Origin: Nitrospinota bacterium
Lineage (GTDB): Bacteria; Nitrospinota; Nitrospinia; UBA9942
Assembly (NCBI GenBank): GCA_016200365.1
Contig: JACQEW010000326.1
Location: 1 to 14,018 of the forward strand
Reading direction: 5' to 3'
DNA: 14,018 nucleotides
Positions 7,327 through 13,839 of the stretch are shown piece after piece (position 1 is the stretch's first letter; the number at the start of each line of letters is the position of its first letter). A program made the translations under genes and the position numbers. The notes under the pieces are model-generated. The model made no database searches and was not told the origin of the DNA. It saw nothing but the letters and a program-made list of their open reading frames with translations.

Positions 7327-7388
7327 ATTGTTTCATTGTTTCATTGTTTCATTGTTTTAACAATAGAACAATGGAGCAATGGAGCAAT
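7327..7388. repeat. Palindrome with octamer-built arms (secD/secF gap)
   Basis: The left arm (7327-7356) is repeats of attgtttc; the right arm (7359-7388) repeats caatggag and variants. The loop is two bases. By hand 24 of 30 pairs are Watson-Crick and most mismatches would be G-U in RNA. The right arm ends 11 bases before the secF ATG. Confidence 0.88.
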
Positions 7389-7399
7389 AAAATACTTTT

Positions 7400-8320
7400 A
7401 TGATTCAATTTATAAAACCGGGGACGAATATAAATTTTATCGGCAAGAGGAATATAGCCATTGCTATATCTGTGGTATTCATTATAGCAGGGCTTATTTC
7501 GATAGCGCTAAAAGGCGGGTTTAACTATGGTATAGATTTTTCAGGCGGGACAATGGTTCAGCTCCTGTTTAAAGAAGATGTCCATATTGATAAGGTTCGC
7601 AACGGATTGGTAAAAATCGCCATGGGGGACAGCATTATCCAGCACTATGGAAGCAGTAAAGAGGTGATAATACGGACAAAGGCATCCTCGGATGTCCTTG
7701 AGGATATAGGAAAGAAGATAAAGGGCTCGCTGGAATCCGAATTTCCAAAAGAGGGGTTTGAGGTCAGGAGGGTTGAGATGGTCGGGCCTAAGGTGGGAAA
7801 GGATTTACGGCAGAAGGCTCTTTTATCCCTCTTTTATGCAATGCTCTTTATGCTCGCCTATATATGGTGGAGATTTGAATTTGCCTTCGGTCTCGGTGCT
7901 ATAATTGCACTTGCCCATGATGTCCTGATTACAGTTGGGGTAATCTCTATTACAAATACCGAGTTTGATCTTACAATCGTAGCAGCCCTTCTTACTATTG
8001 TCGGTTATTCCATAAACGATACGATTGTTGTATACGACAGGATACGGGAGAATTTAAAGGATATGAGGAGAGAGGGTTATGCAGCCATAATAAACAGGAG
8101 TATAAATGAGACATTAAGCCGAACGATTTTGACATCCTTCACAGTATTCTTAGTTGCCATCATTCTATTTTTATTCGGCGGAGAGGTTATACACGGATTT
8201 TCCCTTGCCCTGGTAATCGGTGTTATCGCAGGGACATATTCGTCTATATATATTGCAAGCCCGATAGTGATCTTCTGGGAGGGTAGTCCCAGTAGGAGAT
8301 TGTCAGGAACAAAAGCCTAA
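7400..8320 (+). CDS. secF: Protein translocase subunit SecF
   Basis: A 306-residue inner-membrane protein. The first membrane segment is at about 17-37, followed by NYGIDFSGGTMVQL (42-55), the SecF signature. A periplasmic domain ends in VEMVGPKVGKDL, then five membrane segments include LTIVGYSINDTIVVYDRIREN, the SecF counterpart of the SecD proton-path motif. It forms the SecDF complex with the gene upstream. The ATG at 7400 gives a normal N-terminus but has no Shine-Dalgarno site; it is 11 bases from a hairpin. Translation could be coupled to secD, although the gap is 109 bases. Confidence 0.98.
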   Translation: MIQFIKPGTNINFIGKRNIAIAISVVFIIAGLISIALKGGFNYGIDFSGGTMVQLLFKEDVHIDKVRNGLVKIAMGDSIIQHYGSSKEVIIRTKASSDVLEDIGKKIKGSLESEFPKEGFEVRRVEMVGPKVGKDLRQKALLSLFYAMLFMLAYIWWRFEFAFGLGAIIALAHDVLITVGVISITNTEFDLTIVAALLTIVGYSINDTIVVYDRIRENLKDMRREGYAAIINRSINETLSRTILTSFTVFLVAIILFLFGGEVIHGFSLALVIGVIAGTYSSIYIASPIVIFWEGSPSRRLSGTKA

Positions 8321-8321
8321 C

Positions 8322-8426
8322 TTAACGCAAAGACGCTAAGAGTAAAACAAAGACGCAAAGGGTGCAAAGAATTAAACCATTTTTATTCTTTGCGTCTTTC
8401 CAATTTTCTTTGCGCCTTTGCGTTAA
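8322..8426. repeat. Palindrome with octamer-built arms, cgcaaaga type (secF/argD gap)
   Basis: The left arm (8322-8372) has cgcaaaga, cgctaaga and aaagacgc units. The right arm (8385-8426) has ctttgcgt and ctttgcgc units, ending in gcgttaa to match the opening ttaacgc. It starts two bases after the secF stop codon and occupies most of the gap. Confidence 0.87.
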
Positions 8427-8438
8427 AAAACTGATTTT

Positions 8439-8444
8439 TATAAT
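8439..8444 (+). promoter_or_regulatory. Possible -10 box before argD
   Basis: A perfect TATAAT lies 14 bases before the argD GTG. A weak -35 candidate (tttgcg, 8417-8422) falls in the palindrome arm. If active, the transcript would begin only about 7-8 bases before the start codon, giving a nearly leaderless mRNA. The call rests on six bases in AT-rich DNA. Confidence 0.3.
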
Positions 8445-8458
8445 TTTACATTGAAAAA

Positions 8459-9664
8459 GTGAAGAAAGATAAGATTGCAGAGCTTTCCAATAAGTGTATT
8501 GTCAATACATATAACCGCTACCCTGTTACCCTGGTAAAGGGGAGGGGATTGAAGGTCTGGGATTCCGAGGGAAAGGAATATTCAGATTTTGTAAGCGGTA
8601 TTGCAGTCAACAACCTCGGACATTGTCACCCCTCGATAGTAAATGCCATAAAAAAACAGGCACAGGAGCTGATTCATACCTCCAACCTTTATCATACCAT
8701 GCCTCAGGCAGAACTGGCAAAACTCCTTACCAAAAAATCCTTTGCAGACAAGGTCTTCTTCTGCAACAGCGGCGCAGAGGCGAATGAGGCGGCAATAAAG
8801 CTGGCGAGGAAGTATTCTAAAGACAACTACGGAGAGGATAGATTCGAGATTATAACCATGTATAAATCCTTTCACGGCAGGACTATTGCTACCATATCGG
8901 CAACAGGTCAGGAGAAATTCCATAAAGGGTTCGAGCCTCTCCTGCCAGGGTTCAGGTATGTTCCGTTCAACGACATCCCGGCGGTGGAAAAGGCGGCAAA
9001 CGGCAGGACCTGCGCAATACTGGTAGAGCCGGTTCAGTGTGAGGGAGGCGTCAACATGCCGGACAAGGATTATCTGAGAGGCTTGAGAGAGATATGTTTC
9101 GCAAAGAGGCTTCTCCTTATCTTTGATGAGGTTCAGACAGGCATGGGGAGGACAGGCAAATTTTTTGCTTACGAGCATTTCGGGATAAGCCCGGACATAA
9201 TGACCCTGGCAAAATCTCTCGGCGGAGGCGTTGCAATAGGAGCAATGCTTGCAAGAGACGAGGTTGCGAAGTCATTTATACCGGGGACACATGCCTCCAC
9301 CTTTGGAGGCAATCCGCTGGCATGCGCTGCAGGAATTGCTGCAGTAAAGGCTATTGATAAGAATATCCTATCCCACTGCAAAAGGACAGGGGATTATTTC
9401 ATAAGAAAGCTGAAGAGGCTGAGGGAAAAATATTCCTTTATAAACGATGTGCGGGGGATAGGGCTTATGATTGGAATGGAGATGAGCTTTCCAGTAAGGG
9501 GTATAACCGAAGAGTGCTTAAAAAGGGGATTTCTCGTAAATTATACCATGGACAGGGTTTTAAGATTCCTGCCCCCCCTTAATGTTAAGACCAAAGAAAT
9601 AGATAGGCTTATAGCCGTGCTGGATGAGATATTCGGGGAAATAAAGAACAAAATATTCAGATGA
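8459..9664 (+). CDS. argD: Acetylornithine aminotransferase (class III, PLP)
   Basis: A 401-residue cytoplasmic PLP enzyme that makes N-acetylornithine from N-acetylglutamate semialdehyde and glutamate. Visible class III motifs: CNSGAEANEAAIKLAR (102-117), the FHGRT cofactor loop (138-142), IFDEVQTGMGRTG (221-233) with the PLP-nitrogen Asp223, and LAKSLGGG (250-257) with the Schiff-base Lys252. Ornithine or succinylornithine aminotransferases look similar, but the overlap with argF and proximity of argG support argD. The start is GTG 8459, where the family N-terminus aligns; no clear Shine-Dalgarno site is seen. The stop codon overlaps the argF start (ATGA), suggesting translational coupling. 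Confidence 0.93.
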   Translation: MKKDKIAELSNKCIVNTYNRYPVTLVKGRGLKVWDSEGKEYSDFVSGIAVNNLGHCHPSIVNAIKKQAQELIHTSNLYHTMPQAELAKLLTKKSFADKVFFCNSGAEANEAAIKLARKYSKDNYGEDRFEIITMYKSFHGRTIATISATGQEKFHKGFEPLLPGFRYVPFNDIPAVEKAANGRTCAILVEPVQCEGGVNMPDKDYLRGLREICFAKRLLLIFDEVQTGMGRTGKFFAYEHFGISPDIMTLAKSLGGGVAIGAMLARDEVAKSFIPGTHASTFGGNPLACAAGIAAVKAIDKNILSHCKRTGDYFIRKLKRLREKYSFINDVRGIGLMIGMEMSFPVRGITEECLKRGFLVNYTMDRVLRFLPPLNVKTKEIDRLIAVLDEIFGEIKNKIFR

Positions 9665-10590
9665 AGAAAGACCTCCTTGCTATCTCGGACATCGAGCCTG
9701 AAGATATTGAAGAGATATTCAGCCGTGCCGAATTTCTAAAAAGGAAATTTTATGCCGGAGAGGTTTACCAGCCATTAAAAGGCAAAACACTCGGCATGAT
9801 ATTCAAAAAATCATCCACACGCACACGGATATCCTTTGAAGCAGGGATGTACCAACTTGGAGGACATGCCATTTTCTTGAGCTCAAAGGACCTGCAGATG
9901 GACAGGGGCGAGAGCATTGCCGATACAGCGAAGATATTTTCCCTGTATCTAAACGGTATTGTTATAAGGACATATTCTCAAGAGGAGGTGGAAGAGCTTG
10001 CTGCCAACTCCTCTATCCCGGTTATAAACGGGCTTACTGATTTACACCATCCCTGCCAGATATTGTGCGATATGTTTACCATAAAGGAAAAGCTGGGCAG
10101 GCTCGAGGGCGTGAAAGTAGCATACATAGGTGATGGTAATAATATTGCAAATTCATGGCTTGACGGCGCATCGAAGATGGGCATGAATTTATCCATATCT
10201 TCGCCTGCCGGATATGAGCCCGATGCGGGGATAGTTAAAAGGGCGGCTCTATCGGCCGGGAAGAACAGCGGGAAGATAGAGATGACAAATGACCCCTTTG
10301 AAGCCGTAAGGGACGCTGATATAATATATACCGATGTCTGGACGAGCATGGGACAGGAAAGAGAATACGAAAAGAGGCTGAAAGATTTTAGGCGATTTCA
10401 GGTTAATACAGAGATGGTCAGGGCAGCAAAGAAAAATGTTTTGGTTATGCACTGTCTTCCTGCTCACAGAGGAGAAGAGATAAGTGATGATGTAATTGAT
10501 GGGGAGAGGTCAATTGTCTTTGAGGAGGCGGAGAACCGTCTCCATGTGCAGAAGGCGATACTGGAACTCTTGATGGGAGGAAAAAAATAA
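9661..10590 (+). CDS. argF: Ornithine carbamoyltransferase
   Basis: A 309-residue cytoplasmic enzyme that makes citrulline from ornithine and carbamoyl phosphate. The carbamoyl-phosphate loop is SSTRTRISFE (51-60). HHPCQ is at 129-133, the ornithine-binding DVWTSMGQE segment at 225-233, and the catalytic HCLPAHRGEE at 264-273. All key residues are present and the length is typical of an anabolic enzyme. The ATG overlaps the last four bases of argD. Its end (GGKK) runs into an A-rich stretch right before a palindrome. Confidence 0.97.
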   Translation: MKKDLLAISDIEPEDIEEIFSRAEFLKRKFYAGEVYQPLKGKTLGMIFKKSSTRTRISFEAGMYQLGGHAIFLSSKDLQMDRGESIADTAKIFSLYLNGIVIRTYSQEEVEELAANSSIPVINGLTDLHHPCQILCDMFTIKEKLGRLEGVKVAYIGDGNNIANSWLDGASKMGMNLSISSPAGYEPDAGIVKRAALSAGKNSGKIEMTNDPFEAVRDADIIYTDVWTSMGQEREYEKRLKDFRRFQVNTEMVRAAKKNVLVMHCLPAHRGEEISDDVIDGERSIVFEEAENRLHVQKAILELLMGGKK

Positions 10591-10654
10591 AGTGTAAGTG
10601 CAAGTGTAAGTGTAAGGAATCTATTACTTCTCACTTACACTTACACTTGCACTT
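10590..10654. repeat. Palindrome with hexamer-built arms (argF/argG gap)
   Basis: The left arm (10590-10616) and right arm (10627-10654) consist of gtgtaa/gtgcaa and ttacac/ttgcac hexamers around a short loop. The order of the two unit variants differs between the arms. It begins at the last base of the argF stop codon and ends 14 bases before the argG ATG. Confidence 0.9.
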
Positions 10655-10668
10655 CTTTTGGGTTATCT

Positions 10669-11877
10669 ATGGGAGAAAAGATTAAAAAGGTAGTATTAGC
10701 ATATTCCGGCGGACTGGATACATCGGTCATTCTAAAGTGGCTCATCGAGACCTATAAATGTGAGGTGATATGTTTCTCCGCTGACCTTGGGCAGGGAGAG
10801 GAGCTTGAGTCTGTAAGAGAGAAAGCGATTAAGACAGGGGCAAGCAAGATTTATATCGAGGATGTCAGGGAGGAGTTTGTAAGGGATTTTATATTCCCGA
10901 TTTTAAGGGCTAATGCGGTTTATGAAGGACAGTATCTCCTCGGCACATCCATCGCAAGACCGCTAATTGCAAAGGAGCAGATAAGGGTAGCCAGAAGGGA
11001 GAAGGCGGATGCTGTCGCTCACGGCGCTACCGGCAAGGGTAATGATCAGGTGAGGTTTGAGATGACCTATATGGCACTTCAGCCCGACATAAAGATTATT
11101 GCCCCATGGAGGGAGTGGGATTTAAACTCAAGAGAATCGCTTGTTAAATATGCAAAAAAACATGGAATACCCGTTCCTGTCACAAAGGCAAGACCATACA
11201 GCTCAGACAGGAATCTCTTTCATATAAGCTTTGAGGGGGGTATCCTTGAAGACCCCTGGGTTGAGCCGCCTGAAAGTATGTATGTATTGAGTGTATCACC
11301 GGAAAAGGCGCCGAATAAGCCGTCATATATCGAAATCGTCTATGAAAAAGGGAATCCAATAGCAGTGAACGGGAAAAAGATGAGCCCTGCGGAATTGCTT
11401 TCCTATTTGAATAAAGCAGGAGGCAGGAATGGAATCGGGAGGGTAGATGTTGTTGAGAACAGGTTCGTGGGAATGAAATCGAGGGGTGTCTACGAGACAC
11501 CGGGGGGAACAATACTTCATGTCGCACACAGGGCAATTGAATCCATGACAATGGATAGAGAAGTAATGCACCTGAGGGATTCTCTGATTCCGAAATATTC
11601 CCAGCTTGTCTACAATGGATTCTGGTTTGCCCCTGAGAGGGAGATGCTTCAAACGGCGATTGACGAATCACAGAAGAATGTTACCGGCAGGGTAAGGTTA
11701 AAATTGTATAAGGGGAACTGCACGGTGGCAGGCAGAAAATCTGAGCATTCCCTTTATAGACAGGATTATGCCACCTTTGAGGCGGAACAGGTTTACAGGC
11801 AGAAGGATGCAGAGGGTTTTATAAGACTCAATGCACTTCGCCTCAAGATAGGTGCGATGGTAAAGGAAAATAAATGA
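10669..11877 (+). CDS. argG: Argininosuccinate synthase
   Basis: A 402-residue cytoplasmic enzyme that condenses citrulline and aspartate using ATP. The N-type ATP pyrophosphatase loop AYSGGLDTSV is at 11-20; GTSIARPLIAKEQ (92-104) and AHGATGKGNDQVRFE (117-131) are the other strongly conserved segments; APWREW and the GIGRVDVVENRFVGMKSRGVYETPGG region are also present. Length is normal. The ATG lies 14 bases from the previous palindrome with only a weak upstream site (gggtt). It completes an argD-argF-argG run; argH does not follow, since the next gene is a cytochrome. Confidence 0.98.
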   Translation: MGEKIKKVVLAYSGGLDTSVILKWLIETYKCEVICFSADLGQGEELESVREKAIKTGASKIYIEDVREEFVRDFIFPILRANAVYEGQYLLGTSIARPLIAKEQIRVARREKADAVAHGATGKGNDQVRFEMTYMALQPDIKIIAPWREWDLNSRESLVKYAKKHGIPVPVTKARPYSSDRNLFHISFEGGILEDPWVEPPESMYVLSVSPEKAPNKPSYIEIVYEKGNPIAVNGKKMSPAELLSYLNKAGGRNGIGRVDVVENRFVGMKSRGVYETPGGTILHVAHRAIESMTMDREVMHLRDSLIPKYSQLVYNGFWFAPEREMLQTAIDESQKNVTGRVRLKLYKGNCTVAGRKSEHSLYRQDYATFEAEQVYRQKDAEGFIRLNALRLKIGAMVKENK

Positions 11878-11885
11878 TTTTTTTC

Positions 11886-11914
11886 TTGACATGATTTAAT
11901 GGTTTTTATAAATT
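11886..11914 (+). promoter_or_regulatory. Promoter-like sequence before the first cytochrome
   Basis: A perfect TTGACA (11886-11891) is followed 17 bases later by TAAATT (11909-11914); an overlapping TATAAA (11907-11912) gives a 15-base spacer. It begins 9 bases after the argG stop codon. This sigma-70-type promoter would give the cytochrome genes expression independent of the arg operon. Confidence 0.55.
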
Positions 11915-11935
11915 ACATCTATTGTTTTTTTCTGC

Positions 11936-11979
11936 GAGGAGGGGTTTATGCCAATATTCTGTAATAGAAAGGAGGTGAT
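11936..11979 (+). promoter_or_regulatory. Two successive Shine-Dalgarno sites before the first cytochrome
   Basis: gaggagggg (11936-11944) precedes an ATG at 11948, and aaaggaggtgat (11968-11979) precedes the in-frame TTG at 11984. The second is an almost perfect anti-16S match with about 8 bases from ggagg to the TTG, and it decides the start used here. Confidence 0.7.
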
Positions 11980-11983
11980 ACAT

Positions 11984-12367
11984 TTGAAGAGATATCTTGG
12001 TCTTTTATCATTATTAGCTTTTGCAGCCGTGCTTTTTAGCTATTCCTTTGCATCAGCGGATGCTGCTAAGGGAGAGGCTATCTTTAAGGACACAAAGGTA
12101 GGAAACTGCAAGACCTGTCATGACACAGGGGATAAGAAGAAAGTAGGACCCGGCTTAAAGGGTGTTACAGACAGGGTAGCAAAGGATGTGATTGCAAAGT
12201 GGCTTGAAGACCCACAGACTCTCTGGGATTCCGGCAGCGATTATATAAAGGATCTCCAGAAGAGAATGAACAAGGAAGGCAAGCCAAAGACAGCAATGAA
12301 ACTGCCAGGCAAATTATCTGCTGAGCAGATAGCAGATGTAATTGATTTTCTGGCGACACTTAAGTAG
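11984..12367 (+). CDS. Exported mono-heme cytochrome c, copy 1
   Basis: 127 residues from the TTG at 11984. A signal peptide is clear: KR, hydrophobic core LGLLSLLAFAAVLF, then SFASADA before AKGEA. The single heme site is CKTCH (42-46), followed by GPGLKG, and the C-terminal helix SAEQIADVIDFLATLK is that of a small class I cytochrome c. The expected distal ligand is a Met just before this helix: M105 fits (TAMKLPGKLS); M95 is the alternative. It would carry electrons in the periplasm. An ATG at 11948 with its own ribosome site would add 12 residues before the signal peptide; copy 2, the same length as the TTG form, argues for TTG. It lies after a promoter-like sequence and before a paralogue. 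Confidence 0.9.
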   Translation: MKRYLGLLSLLAFAAVLFSYSFASADAAKGEAIFKDTKVGNCKTCHDTGDKKKVGPGLKGVTDRVAKDVIAKWLEDPQTLWDSGSDYIKDLQKRMNKEGKPKTAMKLPGKLSAEQIADVIDFLATLK

Positions 12368-12373
12368 GAGGTA

Positions 12374-12424
12374 TAATCCCCCCATTATTTCCCCCCTTTA
12401 AGAAAGGGGGGGAGGGGGGGATTA
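12374..12424. repeat. C-rich/G-rich inverted repeat after cytochrome copy 1
   Basis: taatcccccc and a second C run are answered by two G runs ending in gatta, with a short loop near 12398-12403. The stem would be very stable. It starts 6 bases after the stop codon but has no T run, so it is not a classical terminator; it could stop 3' exonucleases. Confidence 0.85.
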
Positions 12425-12466
12425 CTGGTGTCACGGTATTTTTTTAATGTAAATTATAAAATTCTG

Positions 12467-12614
12467 GAACACGAATTTCACGAATATACGAATGGCACGA
12501 ATATATTAGAAGCAAGAAGTCAGAAGCCAGAAGCCAGAAGCAAGACATCTTGCCTCTTGCCTCTTGCATCTTGTTTTATTTGTGTAATTAGTCCCATTCG
12601 TGTTATTCGTGTTC
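12467..12614. repeat. Nested palindromes (cacgaat type outside, heptamer type inside)
   Basis: Outer arms: 12467-12502 (cacgaat units) and 12596-12614 (attcgtgtt units). Inner arms: 12509-12545 (agaagcc heptamers) and 12549-12573 (ttgcctc heptamers). The outer type recalls the element at 4031-4144. Together with 12374-12424 it fills the roughly 270 bases between the two cytochrome genes; I see no gene there. Confidence 0.85.
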
Positions 12615-12639
12615 AAGTCTTTGTTCTTCTGGAGTAATT

Positions 12640-13023
12640 ATGAAAATATATTCTGGGCTTTTATCTGTGTTGGCTTTTGGGGGCGTCCTGTTCAGTTATT
12701 CCTTTGCATCGGCAGATGCTGCTAAGGGAGAGGCTATCTTCAAGGATACAAAGGTTGGAAACTGCAAGACCTGTCATGATACAGGGGATAAGAAAAAGCT
12801 GGGACCCGGATTAAAAGGTATTAGCGACAGGGCATCGAAGGAGTGGATTACAAAGTGGCTTGAGGATACACAGGCTGTCTGGGATGCAAATGAGGCATAC
12901 ACGCAGGATTTGAAAAAGAGGATGAACAAAGAGGGTAAACCGAAACCAGCCCATAAAACGCCGGTTAAATTGACACCAGAGCAGATAGCCGATTTAATTG
13001 ATTATATTGGAACACTTAAATAA
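12640..13023 (+). CDS. Exported mono-heme cytochrome c, copy 2
   Basis: 127 residues, the same length as copy 1 and about 74% identical by hand alignment. Residues 16-53, covering the signal-peptide end, cleavage region and CKTCH (42-46), are identical in protein but differ at about eleven silent bases, so this is selection, not recent copying. Differences lie mainly after residue 53. M105 of copy 1 is replaced by His (PAHKTPVKLT), while M95 is kept, so the distal heme ligand may differ. The ATG has ggag (12631-12634) 5 bases before it. The pair is tandem and probably arose by duplication; copy 2 could be transcribed with copy 1 through the hairpin-rich gap. Confidence 0.93.
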   Translation: MKIYSGLLSVLAFGGVLFSYSFASADAAKGEAIFKDTKVGNCKTCHDTGDKKKLGPGLKGISDRASKEWITKWLEDTQAVWDANEAYTQDLKKRMNKEGKPKPAHKTPVKLTPEQIADLIDYIGTLK

Positions 13024-13031
13024 TGCCTAAA

Positions 13032-13109
13032 TGGTAGCCGCAACCCTTCGATTTACTCAGGGCAAGCTCTTTATGGTTGCGTTTTGCAGGCTAAAGCCTG
13101 CGGCTACCA
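13032..13109. repeat. Composite inverted repeat in the convergent gap
   Basis: Outer arms tggtagccgca (13032-13042) and tgcggctacca (13099-13109) are perfect. Inside are a perfect gcaggctaaagcctgc hairpin (13086-13101), a cgcaacc/ggttgcg pair, and a cccttcg...ctcaggg stretch. It sits between the convergent ends of cytochrome copy 2 and the transporter gene and may stop transcription from both sides. Confidence 0.85.
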
Positions 13110-13116
13110 AAGATTG

Positions 13117-13758
13117 CTATATATTTTTTAGTAATAGGAATGCCCCAAGGCTTATAATCAGAACAGCGCTTATTATCCGTATCTTTTTGCTGAATATATT
13201 CTCTATATATCTTTCAAAAAATGTAGAAGCCTTTACAAAGGCTATACCCATACCTATCAAGACCGAGCCGAGCCCAAGGCTGAATATGAGAACAAGCAGG
13301 AACCCGTCCGATGCCCTCCCTCCTGCAATTGTGGCTGAAAGGACGGCTAATGCAGCAGGACACGGCACTATTCCGCCTGATACGCCGATTGTTATTAACC
13401 CCATTATCCCCTCTCTGTTTTCATGACGATGCTCTCCATGATGATGAGTATGATTGCTTTTACCCGATAATAGCATCCCCACCCCGACTATGAGAACAAG
13501 TATACCTGCTGTAATTTCTGTAAACCGCTCCACAGTTTCAGGAATAAAAACCTTTGCCGATATACTGGCAAGGATTCCAAGAATAAGTATGCTGAAGGTA
13601 TGGGTAAAGGTAGCGACAACTCCTAATATTACCGCATCAACAACCCTTCTCTTGTAGCCGATTAGATAGGTCATGAGTATCATCTTCCCATGTCCTGGCT
13701 CCAGTGCATGGAATGCGCCTAAAAGAAACGCAGAGGATATATATAACAAAGAATCCAT
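13117..13758 (-). CDS. NicO/RcnA-type nickel/cobalt transporter
   Basis: A 213-residue membrane protein with about six hydrophobic segments. The NicO signature is present: GAFHALEPGHGK (14-25) with H17 and H23, VVATFTHTFSILILG (47-61) with H53, and the later GVSGGIVPCPAALAVLSA (125-142). Between them is a His-rich loop (103-112: seven residues around HTHHHGEHRH) typical of metal-efflux members such as RcnA. This suggests Ni2+/Co2+ export, though uptake or another substrate is possible in this family. I chose the ATG at 13758, preceded by agga about 9 bases upstream; an earlier in-frame ATG (13812) would add 18 residues coded by a hairpin region and is unlikely. It follows a probable SAM hydroxide adenosyltransferase gene with a 70-base gap. 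Confidence 0.86.
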   Translation of the reverse strand: MDSLLYISSAFLLGAFHALEPGHGKMILMTYLIGYKRRVVDAVILGVVATFTHTFSILILGILASISAKVFIPETVERFTEITAGILVLIVGVGMLLSGKSNHTHHHGEHRHENREGIMGLITIGVSGGIVPCPAALAVLSATIAGGRASDGFLLVLIFSLGLGSVLIGMGIAFVKASTFFERYIENIFSKKIRIISAVLIISLGAFLLLKNI

Positions 13759-13774
13759 AAAAAAAATTCCTACG

Positions 13775-13790
13775 ACCCACTTTCGTGGGT
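13775..13790 (-). promoter_or_regulatory. GNRA-capped hairpin in the transporter leader
   Basis: On the minus strand, acccac-gaaa-gtgggt forms a perfect 6-base-pair stem with a GAAA tetraloop, 16 bases before the start codon and just ahead of the agga site and a T8 run. It could affect translation or end transcription early; an operator for a metal-responsive repressor is another option. None is shown. Confidence 0.5.
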
Positions 13791-13795
13791 GCCCC

Positions 13796-13839
13796 GAATT
13801 TCTAATTTCCAAATTTGGTAATTGGGAATTAGAAATTAG
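13796..13839. repeat. Palindrome with heptamer-built arms (SAM enzyme/transporter gap)
   Basis: Left arm gaatttc/taatttc units and right arm ggaatta/gaaatta units around a central ccaaatttgg. It overlaps the last codons and stop of the minus-strand gene to its right. Confidence 0.8.

Noticed and set aside
12374..12424. Rho-independent terminator after cytochrome copy 1
   Set aside because: The stem is strong but no T run follows on the plus strand; kept as an inverted repeat only.
12428..12637. A 69-codon open frame between the cytochrome genes
   Set aside because: It is a translation of the nested palindromes; no protein-like pattern or ribosome site.
13031..13426. A 131-codon plus-strand frame over the transporter gene
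   Set aside because: It is antisense to a gene with clear NicO motifs and starts inside the composite hairpin.
13759..13812. 18-residue extension of the transporter from the ATG at 13812
   Set aside because: It is coded by the hairpin region, while the ATG at 13758 has an agga site and gives a normal family N-terminus.
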